The translations under genes were made by a program, and so were the position numbers. A stretch of DNA of 64,000 nt from Enhygromyxa salina (lineage in GTDB: Bacteria; Myxococcota_A; Polyangia; Nannocystales; Nannocystaceae). Below, one piece after another: positions 1-7,958 of the stretch. Under the pieces are notes generated by a model. It had not been told where the DNA came from, did not search any database, and saw only the letters and a program-made list of their open reading frames with translations. Every line of letters begins with the position of its first letter. Within the stretch, counting starts at the first letter, position 1. The DNA lies in the NCBI RefSeq assembly GCF_000737335.2, contig NZ_JMCC02000066.1, forward strand, positions 54,734-118,733, given 5' to 3'.

Positions 1-607
1 TTTCGCTCAGACCCCCTCGCTTGCTCCGAAATGGTCTCGACCGTTTCGCTCAGACCCTCGCGCGACCCCGCCTGCGGGACTCGAGCGCCGCGACCTGTCC
101 GCGACCTCGCATCAGGCGCAGTCCGAGCGCGCCACTGAACCCGCCGGTCACTTCCAGGGCACCATCCAAGCTCCCGTGCGGCGCCCCGGCCCATGTTCGA
201 GCCACGTTGCGACCACGCGGGAGGTCGTGGCAAGTCACGCCGAAGCGGTCTGCACGTGCTGTGGAGTCACGTGGGGGTAGGGCGCGCACGGTCGAGACCA
301 CCGACGCACGACCCAGAGGGCCTCGGCGCAACGGTCTCGACCATTTTGGATCGAGCGCGGGGGGCTGACGCAAACGGTCGAGACCATGTCGCAGATACCC
401 TCGCGCCATACCGGCCTCCGCTGCGAGCGCGCACGGTGTCCCCAGCGCCGACAAGCAGCGCATGACACCTCGCTCGCGTGCCAACGAGACACGTCGCGCA
501 CTGTCGAACGCGCTGCGCCCGGATCGCGCCGGCCGACGGGCCGCCTTCTCACCGAAGCGATGCGGCATCACCTCGCGAAAAAACCCATCGAGTCGTCCAA
601 TTAATGG
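1..607. other. Non-coding stretch with scattered repeats
   Basis: I see no convincing gene here. The open frames overlap each other on both strands and encode low-complexity Arg/Pro/Ala-rich peptides of the kind random high-GC DNA gives. A 14-base direct repeat (tttcgctcagaccc) occurs at the left edge and again at 44-57. The 10-mer GGTCTCGACC, or its reverse complement, occurs four times (33-42, 290-299, 333-342, 376-385). Just before the first gene there is a short inverted repeat, ACCCAT at 583-588 and ATGGGT at 604-609. The window edge cuts whatever lies to the left. Confidence 0.5.
32..386. repeat. Four copies of GGTCTCGACC in both orientations
   Basis: TGGTCTCGACCGT is present at 32-44 and, inverted, at 288-300 and 374-386. 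A fourth copy (ACGGTCTCGACCA, 331-343) keeps the 10-base core with swapped flanks. Four copies of a 10-mer in under 400 bases is above chance. They could be binding sites or remnants of a larger degraded repeat; no function can be assigned. Confidence 0.5.
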
Positions 608-643
608 GTGGCACATCGCGTCTTGTTTCTTAGTCTAACCGCC

Positions 644-1534
644 ATGAAACAAGGCTACTCAATCGACCGAGCCCGGGTTCCCAATGCCGCTATCAAGGTA
701 CTTCAACGACTTGCCAAAACCCTGCTCCGAGATCGACCAGATGTAGTCAATCAAACGATCGACACTTCGGCCGGCAAGCTGTCGACCCAAGTGGAAGTGG
801 TCGACGCCGCGCTCATCGGGCGATTCCGCGAGATCAACCCACAGGTGCTCGCCAGCGAGATTGAGTTTGATCGCGCCGCCGATGTCTCGTGGGTGTGGCT
901 GCGCAAACTGCTAGAAGGATGGCGCGACGTGTTGAGCCACCCGGGCCTCAACGCGTTGCCGCCAGCGCTACAGGCCACCGTCGACCTGCCGGCCCTCCGC
1001 GTCCGCGCGAAACAGGCGCGCAGCCTGCACGAACGACTGTTCGGGGCAGATGGGACCGCATGGGTGATGAGCAGCTTCATCGAGCAGTCGCAGACCATGG
1101 CAACGATCCTGGGCATGATCGAAGCCGACGGGCTGCGCAAAGACCTAGAGGCGGTCGTCGGCCCAGCGCTGCCGCTGCTGCTCACGACCATGCAGGTCCA
1201 CTATGAGGACATGGTCGCCGAGCGAATGAGCCGCGAGAACCGGCCAGGCGACGACTTCCGCGAGCTGCGAACCCAGCTGCGCTGGCGGATCGATCACTAC
1301 AAGGGCGCGGTAGAGTCGCTGGCGGATCCCGACGAGCCCGAATCCTACGACATCGTCAATCGGGCGCTTCGTTCGTTGGTGCTGATCAATCAGCGCATGT
1401 CGGCGGGCGGGACCTCCGAAGAGATCGACGAGTCACTCGACGGCGACTTCGTCGAGCTCGATCTCTCCGATCCAGATGAGCCGGACGAGCCCCCGCAGCT
1501 CTCGGAAGAGGCGCCCGCGCCAGTTGAAGCGTGA
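644..1534 (+). CDS. Hypothetical protein with acidic C-terminal tail
   Basis: A 296-residue soluble protein that I do not recognise. The start is set at the ATG opening MKQGYSID; an in-frame ATG 12 codons upstream (608) would add residues that look unlike a natural N-terminus, and neither start has a clear Shine-Dalgarno. The body is helical and rich in Arg/Asp/Leu, without a signal peptide or membrane segment. The last 45 residues or so are strongly acidic and proline-containing (SDPDEPDEPPQLSEE), as in a flexible tail. The nuclease gene follows after 22 bases with a good ribosome site, so the two may be co-transcribed. Confidence 0.65.
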   Translation: MKQGYSIDRARVPNAAIKVLQRLAKTLLRDRPDVVNQTIDTSAGKLSTQVEVVDAALIGRFREINPQVLASEIEFDRAADVSWVWLRKLLEGWRDVLSHPGLNALPPALQATVDLPALRVRAKQARSLHERLFGADGTAWVMSSFIEQSQTMATILGMIEADGLRKDLEAVVGPALPLLLTTMQVHYEDMVAERMSRENRPGDDFRELRTQLRWRIDHYKGAVESLADPDEPESYDIVNRALRSLVLINQRMSAGGTSEEIDESLDGDFVELDLSDPDEPDEPPQLSEEAPAPVEA

Positions 1535-1556
1535 GCTGAGCGGCTAGGAAGAGATC

Positions 1557-1910
1557 ATGTACGTGTACAGAGCGACGCTCCTGAAGGTGATCGACGGCGA
1601 CACCTTCGATCTGGAGATCGACCTGGGCCTGCGCGTTCACACCAACGCGCGGGTTCGACTGCGGGGGATCGACACCCCAGAGACCTACGGTGTGCCCCGC
1701 AGCAGCTCGCAGTGGCGGCTGGGGCAGGCGGCCAAGTCCTTCGCCACCAGCTGGCTCGAGCAGCACGGTCCGGCGCTGCGGGTGCGCACCTATAAAGATC
1801 GCACCGGCAAGTATGGGCGCTGGTTGGTGGAGATCGAAGATCCGGACACCGACGAGCAGCTCAACGAGCAGCTCGTCGCGTCCGGACACGCGCGCGTCGT
1901 CGACTGGTAG
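1557..1910 (+). CDS. Staphylococcal-nuclease-like (SNase) protein
   Basis: A 117-residue protein matching the thermonuclease (SNase) OB fold, a Ca-dependent phosphodiesterase acting on DNA and RNA. Family hallmarks are visible in order: VIDGDTFD near residues 11-18 (metal-binding Asp), RLRGIDTPE near 35-43 (catalytic Arg, Asp and Glu), and GKYGRWL near 83-89 (second catalytic Arg). The length is close to a bare SNase domain. No signal peptide is visible, so it may act in the cytoplasm, unlike secreted staphylococcal nuclease. AGGAAGAG at 1546-1553 is a strong ribosome site for the ATG. The preceding unknown gene is 22 bases away. Confidence 0.85.
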   Translation: MYVYRATLLKVIDGDTFDLEIDLGLRVHTNARVRLRGIDTPETYGVPRSSSQWRLGQAAKSFATSWLEQHGPALRVRTYKDRTGKYGRWLVEIEDPDTDEQLNEQLVASGHARVVDW

Positions 1911-1952
1911 CAAGGGCCGAACGCGTGTCGCAGGCCGCACGTCAATTCGAGC

Positions 1953-2168
1953 CTAAACGCCGGGCTCCTGTGGCAGTCGCTTCCTCCTACGTGCTCGCAG
2001 AAGGAGGCGCCCAGCGCCACCGAGCGCCAGGATCACCAGGGCTGTGGCGAGTGGCGATCCGGCGACCCCCCCCGTGAGCACGACGACGGCGATCGTCACC
2101 ACGACGAGACCAGCGCGGAGCCAAGGTGCCCAAGGAGGGCCGGGATCCACCGGCACGAGGTCGCTCAC
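1953..2168 (-). CDS. Small two-TM membrane protein
   Basis: A 71-residue protein with two hydrophobic segments (about residues 17-35 and 39-56) and a basic tail (RARRRKRLPQE), so probably an inner-membrane protein with cytoplasmic C-terminus. The GTG start overlaps the stop of the gene before it (GTGA at 2168-2165), which supports real translation coupled to that gene. I do not recognise a family. The GTG start and small size lower confidence. Confidence 0.55.
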   Translation of the reverse strand: MSDLVPVDPGPPWAPWLRAGLVVVTIAVVVLTGGVAGSPLATALVILALGGAGRLLLRARRRKRLPQEPGV

Positions 2169-2542
2169 TCGCAGTACCCGCTCAGGGCGTCGTCGCCAGC
2201 CAGGGCCGCGGCTCCACCTGCCGCCAAGCCGTCCAGCGCGACAAGGGCGAGAGCGTCAGCCCCAGGTGCGTTCGACGACCAACCGAGCGCGCCTGCGGCC
2301 ATGCTCGTGTGAACGAGCGTCTCACCGTCGACGTAGATGTAGCCGTCACCGCCGCCAGCATCGTCCGCGACCATGACGACCTCAGCGGTCTCGCCCGACG
2401 GCAGCGTGTAGGTCACCGATGCCCACCGCGTGCGATGTCCGTCGTGGGTCACGTACTCGTGCGCCTCGGCGAACGGCGGCGGGATGACTTGCGGTTGCGG
2501 TGGCGCGAGCAGCACTAGCGAGATTGCCATGCTTGCGAGCAT
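2165..2542 (-). CDS. Secreted hypothetical protein
   Basis: A 125-residue protein with a short hydrophobic N-terminus (MAISLVLLAPPQ) that looks like a signal peptide. Two ATGs are possible, at 2542 and four codons later at 2530; the second gives the more typical signal. The mature part is small, acidic and Gly/Ala-rich, with a YTLPSGETAEVVMVADD stretch and a C-terminal GYCE containing the only cysteine. No family is recognised. It is translationally coupled to the small membrane protein that follows. Confidence 0.6.
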   Translation of the reverse strand: MLASMAISLVLLAPPQPQVIPPPFAEAHEYVTHDGHRTRWASVTYTLPSGETAEVVMVADDAGGGDGYIYVDGETLVHTSMAAGALGWSSNAPGADALALVALDGLAAGGAAALAGDDALSGYCE

Positions 2543-3069
2543 GTGCGGACGCTACCGCGGGTGGGATGCGGGGCAACCGAAACGGCTGCGCGGAGCAGCG
2601 TGCGCATCGCCCCTCGCCGCGACGCTGGTCCAGCCCGACATCTCAGGGTCCTGCAAGCTGCTTTCTTTGTCCCTGGGGTGCATCCAACTCAAATTGTGGC
2701 ATGCACCCCCAGCCAAAAGTGGCACGCACGCCACCATGCACCCTGAAGATTCAAAGGAAACACAGCTGTTGTTGGCGAGCCCTGGCATGAGGTTGAGGGT
2801 GGCGTGCGTGTCTGCTCTGAGTTTTCCATGATGGCATCTCCACGTGCCGACAATGGCCCATCCACTGTGGTCAGAGAATAGTGGCACTAGCCTGTCATTC
2901 GTCAGCCGAATTGATTGCATGTCACCGTTTTGTCGCCCGTGCGTCATCGTGAACAATCTCGTGGTTCGGGTCTCCGACTCGGGGTATGTCGAGCATCACC
3001 GTGGAGGTCGACAACAGGCGGGCGGCCCCTTCGACTTCTACGGTGCCCAGGTGAGTTCGCTGACCTGAA
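2543..3069. other. Gene-free, A+T-richer stretch
   Basis: About 530 bases without a believable gene. From about 2640 to 3060 the sequence is visibly richer in A and T than its surroundings. The open frames in it lack the codon bias of the neighbours (for example a 74-codon frame from 2844 ending at 3068). The segment contains a 9-bp inverted repeat at 2675-2709 and recurring ATGCACCC/GTGGCA motifs. It may be a foreign remnant or simply a long leader of the downstream glycosylase gene. Confidence 0.5.
2675..2709. repeat. Imperfect hairpin, 9-bp arms GGGGTGCAT/ATGCACCCC
   Basis: GGGGTGCAT (2675-2683) pairs exactly with ATGCACCCC (2701-2709). The stem can continue inward through CCA/TGG with one bulged C. 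The ATGCACCC half-site appears again near 2739. No T-run follows, so it is not a standard terminator; it could be an operator or an RNA structure. Confidence 0.5.
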
Positions 3070-3111
3070 ATGGCGAATCATCACGCCTCCAGGCTTTCAT
3101 TGTGCGTCGCC

Positions 3112-4317
3112 ATGTGCACTACTTCGACCGTGGTTGCGACCCTCACCACGGACGCCGCGAGGCGCATCGCGCTAGAAGCTCAGGGGTTTGCCCGCAAGCG
3201 CAAGAGTGACTCGCCAGGCCCACGCCAATACGCGAGCGTCATGGCAAGGCTCGGCCTCATCCAGCTCGATTCTGTGAACGTCTGCGCGCGCAGCCACTAC
3301 ATGCCGTTCTACGCCCGCCTCGGCGCGTACGACCAGCAGCACCTCGACACGTGGCTCAACACGCGAGAGCGACACTTCGAGTACTGGGCCCACGAAGCCT
3401 CGGTGATGCCCGTGGAACAATATCCACTGTGGCGCTGGAGGATGGCAGAGTGGCGACGCTGGAAGCGCGCGGAGTTGGTGTTGCAGCAGCATCCAAAGCT
3501 CGAGCGCGACGTGTTGAGGCAGGTGAGCGAGCGTGGCCCGATCAGCGTGAAGCAGCTGATTGCTCCAAGCGGGCGGACCAAACCGTGGTGGGGATACGGC
3601 CCCGGCAAGATCGCCCTGGAGACGTTATTTGGCGAAGGCAAGCTCACCGCGCTGCGAGGCAAGGGATTCACCAGGCTCTACGATCTGCCGGAGCGCGCGA
3701 TCCCCAAGTCCATTCGCCTCGACGATCGCTATGACAAACACCTGGCCCACCACGAGCTCCTGCTACGCGCGACGCGTCACCTTGGGATTGGCACCGCGCG
3801 AGACATCGCCGACTACCACCGGCTCCAGATCACCGTGGCCCGACCGATGCTCGCCGAGCTCGCTGCTGCTGGCCACATCGACGAGGTCGCTGTGAACGGC
3901 TGGAAGGGCCCGGTCTATCGCGACCCGGCGGCCCGATGCCCGCGGGCGATTCGAGGTGCAACCCTGCTCAGCCCCTTCGACCCGCTGACTTGGAATCGAG
4001 CGCGGGCGGAGCGGATCTTCAATTTTCGCTACCGGATCGAGATTTACACGCCACGAGAGAAGCGCGAATACGGCTACTACGTGTTGCCGTTCATGCTCGA
4101 CGGTGAGCTCGTCGCCCGCGTGGACCTCAAGGCCGATCGCCAGGGAGGCACGCTCCGGGTGCCTTCGGCGTTCATCGAGCCCGGTCGCGACAAAGCCCGC
4201 GTGGCCAAGGCGCTCGCGACCGAACTCGAGCGCTTCGCCACTTGGCTTGGCCTTGGCAGCGTCTCGCTGGGCCGCAAGGGCGACCTCATACGCGACCTCC
4301 GCCGCGCCTCGACGTGA
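3112..4317 (+). CDS. ycaQ: YcaQ-type winged-helix DNA glycosylase
   Basis: A protein of about 401 residues of the YcaQ/AlkZ (HTH_42) family of winged-helix DNA glycosylases, which unhook interstrand crosslinks and bulky alkyl adducts. The Gln-x-Asp signature of the YcaQ branch is present as Q51-L-D53 in GLIQLDSVN, followed by the usual ARSHYMPFYARLG. The middle shows helix-rich winged-helix segments (HHELLLRATRHLGIGTARD), and the C-terminal portion has LLSPFDPLTWNR and the YYVLPFML block seen in this family. The ATG at 3112 is preferred; GTG at 3130 is also possible. The gene is monocistronic, with a repeat remnant immediately after it. Confidence 0.85.
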   Translation: MCTTSTVVATLTTDAARRIALEAQGFARKRKSDSPGPRQYASVMARLGLIQLDSVNVCARSHYMPFYARLGAYDQQHLDTWLNTRERHFEYWAHEASVMPVEQYPLWRWRMAEWRRWKRAELVLQQHPKLERDVLRQVSERGPISVKQLIAPSGRTKPWWGYGPGKIALETLFGEGKLTALRGKGFTRLYDLPERAIPKSIRLDDRYDKHLAHHELLLRATRHLGIGTARDIADYHRLQITVARPMLAELAAAGHIDEVAVNGWKGPVYRDPAARCPRAIRGATLLSPFDPLTWNRARAERIFNFRYRIEIYTPREKREYGYYVLPFMLDGELVARVDLKADRQGGTLRVPSAFIEPGRDKARVAKALATELERFATWLGLGSVSLGRKGDLIRDLRRAST

Positions 4318-4324
4318 ACTCGAG

Positions 4325-4378
4325 CTGTCTTCAGCTCGGCGACGCCTTCGTAGACGGTTCACCTTGGGCAGCGAACTG
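4325..4378 (-). repeat. Degenerate copy of the 75-bp dispersed repeat, hairpin deleted
   Basis: Reading the minus strand, this keeps both ends of the 75-bp unit described at 16738-17028 (the agttcgctgccc...gtgaacc...tctacgaaggcgtc block and the gagctgaa end). It lacks the central GGGCGAG/CTCGCCC hairpin. It lies between two converging genes. Confidence 0.7.
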
Positions 4379-4404
4379 ATTGGCGCTCACGGAAGACGCG
4401 CAGC

Positions 4405-6390
4405 CTAGTTGGCTGCGCGCACCTCCAGCGCGACCGTGAACGCCACGCCGGGCTCGCGCAGGCGAAACCCCGCGAGCCGCTCCTTCGCGCAGGCCTCGTA
4501 CGCTTCGAGCTGCGCGCGCCCGAGCTTGGCCCCGCTCGCGTTCAGCTCGACCAGCTTGTGGTCGTCAAAGCTCATGCTCAGCACGACCCCACGCTTGGGC
4601 AGCGGCGCCTCGAGCTCGGTCACGCAGGCCAAGATCGTGTCGCTGGCCCGCTCGACGCGAGCCCACTCGTCACCGGTCGGCGCCGTGCCCTGGGTGACCG
4701 CGCGCGAGTAGGTCAAGGACTCCGGCCCCAAGCGCAGCCGCGCCGCGAGGGCACGGTCGGCGGCCGGGTCGGGCTTGGGCTCGGCCTCGATCGCCGCCTC
4801 GGGCACCCACCCGACCGCCAAGAACGCCGGCGTGAGCCCGCCCGAGAGCGCCGCGAGCAGATCGACGAGCTGCTGATGCTGCACGTTGGTCGCCAGCCCG
4901 AGGCTGATCGTGTGTTCGCGGGGATAGGCCCGGTGCAGCTCGCCGACCAGGCGCAGCAGGTCGCTGGGCAGCGTCGCGGTCGCGCTCAACCACCGCCCAT
5001 CCACGCGCACCCGCGGCCCGCGACCGCTCAGCTGCACGTGAATCCGGCTGTCTCGCAGGGCTCGCGCACCCGCGCCCAGATCGTCCGCGCGCGCGATGTA
5101 CAGCGGCAGGGCGACCACGACCTGAGCGGGACCGCCCGCGTCCTGCAGCGCCGCTTCGTGGACCGCCAGCTCGATCACCGAAGCCCGCGCGGACACCATG
5201 GCGGCCAAGGTCGCGGCGTACTCCGGCGCGGGCACGTCGGGCGCCGAGGCCAGCAAGATCGTCCCGCGACCATCGCGGGCAAGCATCGCTTCAATCGCGG
5301 AGCTCGCCGCGTCATCGAGCGCGCGAGGATCCAGCTCGCGCGGCTCCGTGGAGGTCGGCTCGAGCCGCAACATGCCAGGCTCGAGCAACAACACGGGCGC
5401 CAAGCTCTCTGCTTGCCCGGTGCCACGAGGCACCTGCGACAACACCCAGCCCGGATCTCGCGGTCGCGGCAGCAGGGCCATCACGGTCTCGTGCAGCTCC
5501 GCCTCGCGGGTCGCCCGTGCCGCGAGCACGGCCTGCCAGCGCAGCGCCTGCTCGAGCGCGGCTCGGTGCCGCTCGAGCAGCGCCCACAGCTCGCTCGGAC
5601 TCGGCAGCGGCGGCCGAGCGTGGGGCGCGAGATCTTCGAGCCACGCAGAGAGATCTTCCTGCTCGGCATACAGCGCGTGGACGATCACATCGGCGCGCAG
5701 CTCGGGCTCGAGCTCGATCGCCCCCTCGAGCACCCCGCGAACGTGATCGTAGAGGCGCCAGTGGGCGTTGTCGGCGATCCGCGGGTGGCCGGTCTGGGCC
5801 AACACCCGATAGGCCAGCGTCTGGGTGATCAGCGACTCGGCCGAGTCGGGCAAGAACATGTCTGCGCTGAGCAGCATGATCGCGTCGGCGATGAAGCGCT
5901 GCTCGTCTTCGGTCAGCTGTTCCCCTGCCTCGGTCTGGGCCGCGGCGAGATCCTCGAGGGCGTAGGCTTCGTCGAGCAGGCGGATCACGACCTCGCGGCT
6001 GGCCTCGATCCCCCGGGAGCTCGAGTACCCGCCAAGGCTGAGCCACAGGCTCTCGCGGGCCTGGTTGTCGCTGGCGAAGCGGGCCCCGTCATACAGATCC
6101 AGCAGGCGATCCAGGCGCAGCAGCCGACCGCGCAGGCCCGCGTCGGCCAGCAGCGCGAGCCGCTCGGGATCCTTGGCCGCCGCCGCGCCGATCGTGGGTA
6201 TGTCCATCCAGCCGGCGGCGAGCAGCTCGCTGGCGGGCGCCTGGGTCCGCGCGCCGCCCAGGCACGCGCTGAGCAACAGCGCGCCCCCCACCACCGACCC
6301 AGCCGGCACCCGGGGACCACGGGTTCCGAGGCGCTGCAGCGAGGGCGACTGTGGCAGCCAGGGAATTCGTGGCACGGGCGGATCGGACAT
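4405..6390 (-). CDS. Large lipoprotein with ExbD/TolR-like segments
   Basis: A 661-residue lipoprotein. The start at MSDPPVPRIPW is chosen because longer versions would run through the divergent gene at 6441. A basic and hydrophobic leader ends in a lipobox, LLLSAC near residue 42, so it should be anchored to a membrane facing the periplasm. The N-terminal half is helical and acidic. Around residues 430-545 there is ALRDSRIHVQLSGRGPRVR followed by ISLGLATNVQHQQLVDLLAA, which resembles the beta-strand and helix order of the ExbD/TolR periplasmic domain; this is a weak resemblance, not an assignment. It is divergent from the barrel/cytochrome pair with only 50 bases between, so they may share regulation. 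Confidence 0.7.
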   Translation of the reverse strand: MSDPPVPRIPWLPQSPSLQRLGTRGPRVPAGSVVGGALLLSACLGGARTQAPASELLAAGWMDIPTIGAAAAKDPERLALLADAGLRGRLLRLDRLLDLYDGARFASDNQARESLWLSLGGYSSSRGIEASREVVIRLLDEAYALEDLAAAQTEAGEQLTEDEQRFIADAIMLLSADMFLPDSAESLITQTLAYRVLAQTGHPRIADNAHWRLYDHVRGVLEGAIELEPELRADVIVHALYAEQEDLSAWLEDLAPHARPPLPSPSELWALLERHRAALEQALRWQAVLAARATREAELHETVMALLPRPRDPGWVLSQVPRGTGQAESLAPVLLLEPGMLRLEPTSTEPRELDPRALDDAASSAIEAMLARDGRGTILLASAPDVPAPEYAATLAAMVSARASVIELAVHEAALQDAGGPAQVVVALPLYIARADDLGAGARALRDSRIHVQLSGRGPRVRVDGRWLSATATLPSDLLRLVGELHRAYPREHTISLGLATNVQHQQLVDLLAALSGGLTPAFLAVGWVPEAAIEAEPKPDPAADRALAARLRLGPESLTYSRAVTQGTAPTGDEWARVERASDTILACVTELEAPLPKRGVVLSMSFDDHKLVELNASGAKLGRAQLEAYEACAKERLAGFRLREPGVAFTVALEVRAAN

Positions 6391-6440
6391 GGGCAGGGGC
6401 GAGAAAGTTCTCGCCCAAACAGTTAGCATGATCGGCACGG

Positions 6441-7958
6441 ATGATCCCAGGCGCGCCACAGCCAGCTCTGGCCAAAGCTTGGCGCTGCCTGGCCCTGAGC
6501 GCCTGCGCGTGGTTGGTCCCGCGCGCGGCCGCGGCGACCGAGGTCCGCGTCGGCTCGCGCACGATCGGCGAGGGCTACGTGGTCGTGGCCCCGGGCGCGG
6601 AGCCGCGCTTGCTTCGCCGCACGCGGCTGGTCCAGTACGTCAACCTTGGCGTCTACGAGCTGCTCGCCCCGCGCGAGGTCGACCAGTGGCGCCGCGACGA
6701 AGAAGACGGGCAGATCGAGATCGTCGCGTCACTGCGGGTCCGCCACGACTTTGGCGATTTCTCGCGCGACGCCGGGCCCGACTCCGGCCCCGTGCTCACC
6801 AGCGTCGACGGCCGGCAGATCGACCTGATGTACGGCTACGTGCAGGGCCGCCGCTTGGGTAATTTTTTCGACTTCAGAGCGGGGCGCCAGTTCGAGTCCA
6901 GCGGTCTCGATTGGTACGCGTTCGACGGGGGCTGGGCCCGCGCCACCACCCCGGCGCACCTGGCCGTGGAGGTGTTCGGCGGCCTGCAGGTCAACGGCGC
7001 CCATGTATTTGGCTGGCCAACCTGGCAGCTCGACGGGACCTCCGGCAACGAGCCCGCCGATCGGGCCGGCTCACCCATGCTCGGCACCGCGATCTCGCTG
7101 GTGGAGTACCGGTGGATCCACGCCCGCGTGGCCTACCGTCGGACCTTCACGCCGGCCGGCATCAACCGCAACATCCTCGAGCCGACCGGCGCCCCGGATG
7201 GCTCGGTCAGCGAGGGGGTGATCGGCGGCGTGGACCAAGAGCTGGTGTCGGCAACCTTGAACATGAGCCTGGCCAAGGGGGTGTTCACTCCCTTCGCGGC
7301 GGCGCGCTTCAACTTGGGCACGCTGCGCTTGGATGATCTGTCCGTCGGGTTTGGCGTGGCGGTGTCCGAGCAGCACTCGATCCGCGCCCAGTACCTGCGC
7401 ACGATCCCCAGCTTCGACCTCGACTCGATCTTCAACCTGTTCACGCTGCAGCCGTTCGAGGACGTGCGCCTGAGCTACCAAGTTCGGGCCGGCGGGGGCT
7501 GGACGCTGCTCGGGCGCGGGAGCGCCCGGATCTTCCGCAACGACACCACCCACGAGCTCGGCGTTGCGCCCGACGCCAGCGTGACCTTGGGGTGGGGTGG
7601 GGCGCTCGCGGCCCTGTGGCAGCACAAGCGGTTCAGCGTGCGAACCGACGCGTTCGCGCAAGGCGGCGAGGGGGGCCTGCGCGCGGGCGGCAGCGTCGAC
7701 GGCCAGATCCGCGTGCTCAACGATCGGATCGGCATTGATCTGCGCAGCTACTTCACCCGCTACCAAGACGATCAAGTGCCCGACCGCCAGGGCTTTGGCC
7801 TGTCGTTTCAGGCCGGCGCGGACTTCAAGCTGTGGGACGGCATCCACCTGACGCTGCTCGGCGAGGAGCTGATCACGCCGTACCTGGTTCACGCGTTTCG
7901 GGGGCTGGCCAACCTCGCCGTCGACTGGAGCTTTCGCGCGGGGAGGCGTCGCTCGTGA
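6441..7958 (+). CDS. Outer-membrane beta-barrel protein paired with multihaem cytochrome
   Basis: A 505-residue protein with a signal peptide (hydrophobic ALSACAWLVPRAAAA, cleavage near residue 32). Many alternating amphipathic strands ending in aromatic residues follow (VRHDFGDFSRD, FFDFRAGRQFES, SYQVRAGGGWTLLGRG), and the C-terminus, NLAVDWSFRAGRRRS, is strand-like with basic residues after it. This is the look of a beta barrel of roughly 20 or more strands. The next gene overlaps it by four bases (GTGA) and encodes a 13-haem cytochrome, which suggests a porin-cytochrome unit of the MtrAB or Pcc kind, although the barrel is shorter than MtrB. An unrelated transport barrel is the alternative. 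Confidence 0.7.
   Translation: MIPGAPQPALAKAWRCLALSACAWLVPRAAAATEVRVGSRTIGEGYVVVAPGAEPRLLRRTRLVQYVNLGVYELLAPREVDQWRRDEEDGQIEIVASLRVRHDFGDFSRDAGPDSGPVLTSVDGRQIDLMYGYVQGRRLGNFFDFRAGRQFESSGLDWYAFDGGWARATTPAHLAVEVFGGLQVNGAHVFGWPTWQLDGTSGNEPADRAGSPMLGTAISLVEYRWIHARVAYRRTFTPAGINRNILEPTGAPDGSVSEGVIGGVDQELVSATLNMSLAKGVFTPFAAARFNLGTLRLDDLSVGFGVAVSEQHSIRAQYLRTIPSFDLDSIFNLFTLQPFEDVRLSYQVRAGGGWTLLGRGSARIFRNDTTHELGVAPDASVTLGWGGALAALWQHKRFSVRTDAFAQGGEGGLRAGGSVDGQIRVLNDRIGIDLRSYFTRYQDDQVPDRQGFGLSFQAGADFKLWDGIHLTLLGEELITPYLVHAFRGLANLAVDWSFRAGRRRS

Noticed and set aside
21..616. Overlapping frames of 70-190 codons on both strands at the left edge
   Set aside because: None has plausible composition, a ribosome site or family motifs, and they contradict each other.
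2430..2956. Several frames of 64-134 codons on both strands in the A+T-richer gap
   Set aside because: Codon usage and amino acid composition do not resemble neighbouring genes, and no motif or ribosome site supports any one of them.
4558..6426. 622-codon plus-strand open frame opposite the large lipoprotein
   Set aside because: The minus-strand frame has a lipobox and sensible composition, while the plus-strand translation is Arg/Gln/Gly-rich with no motifs.
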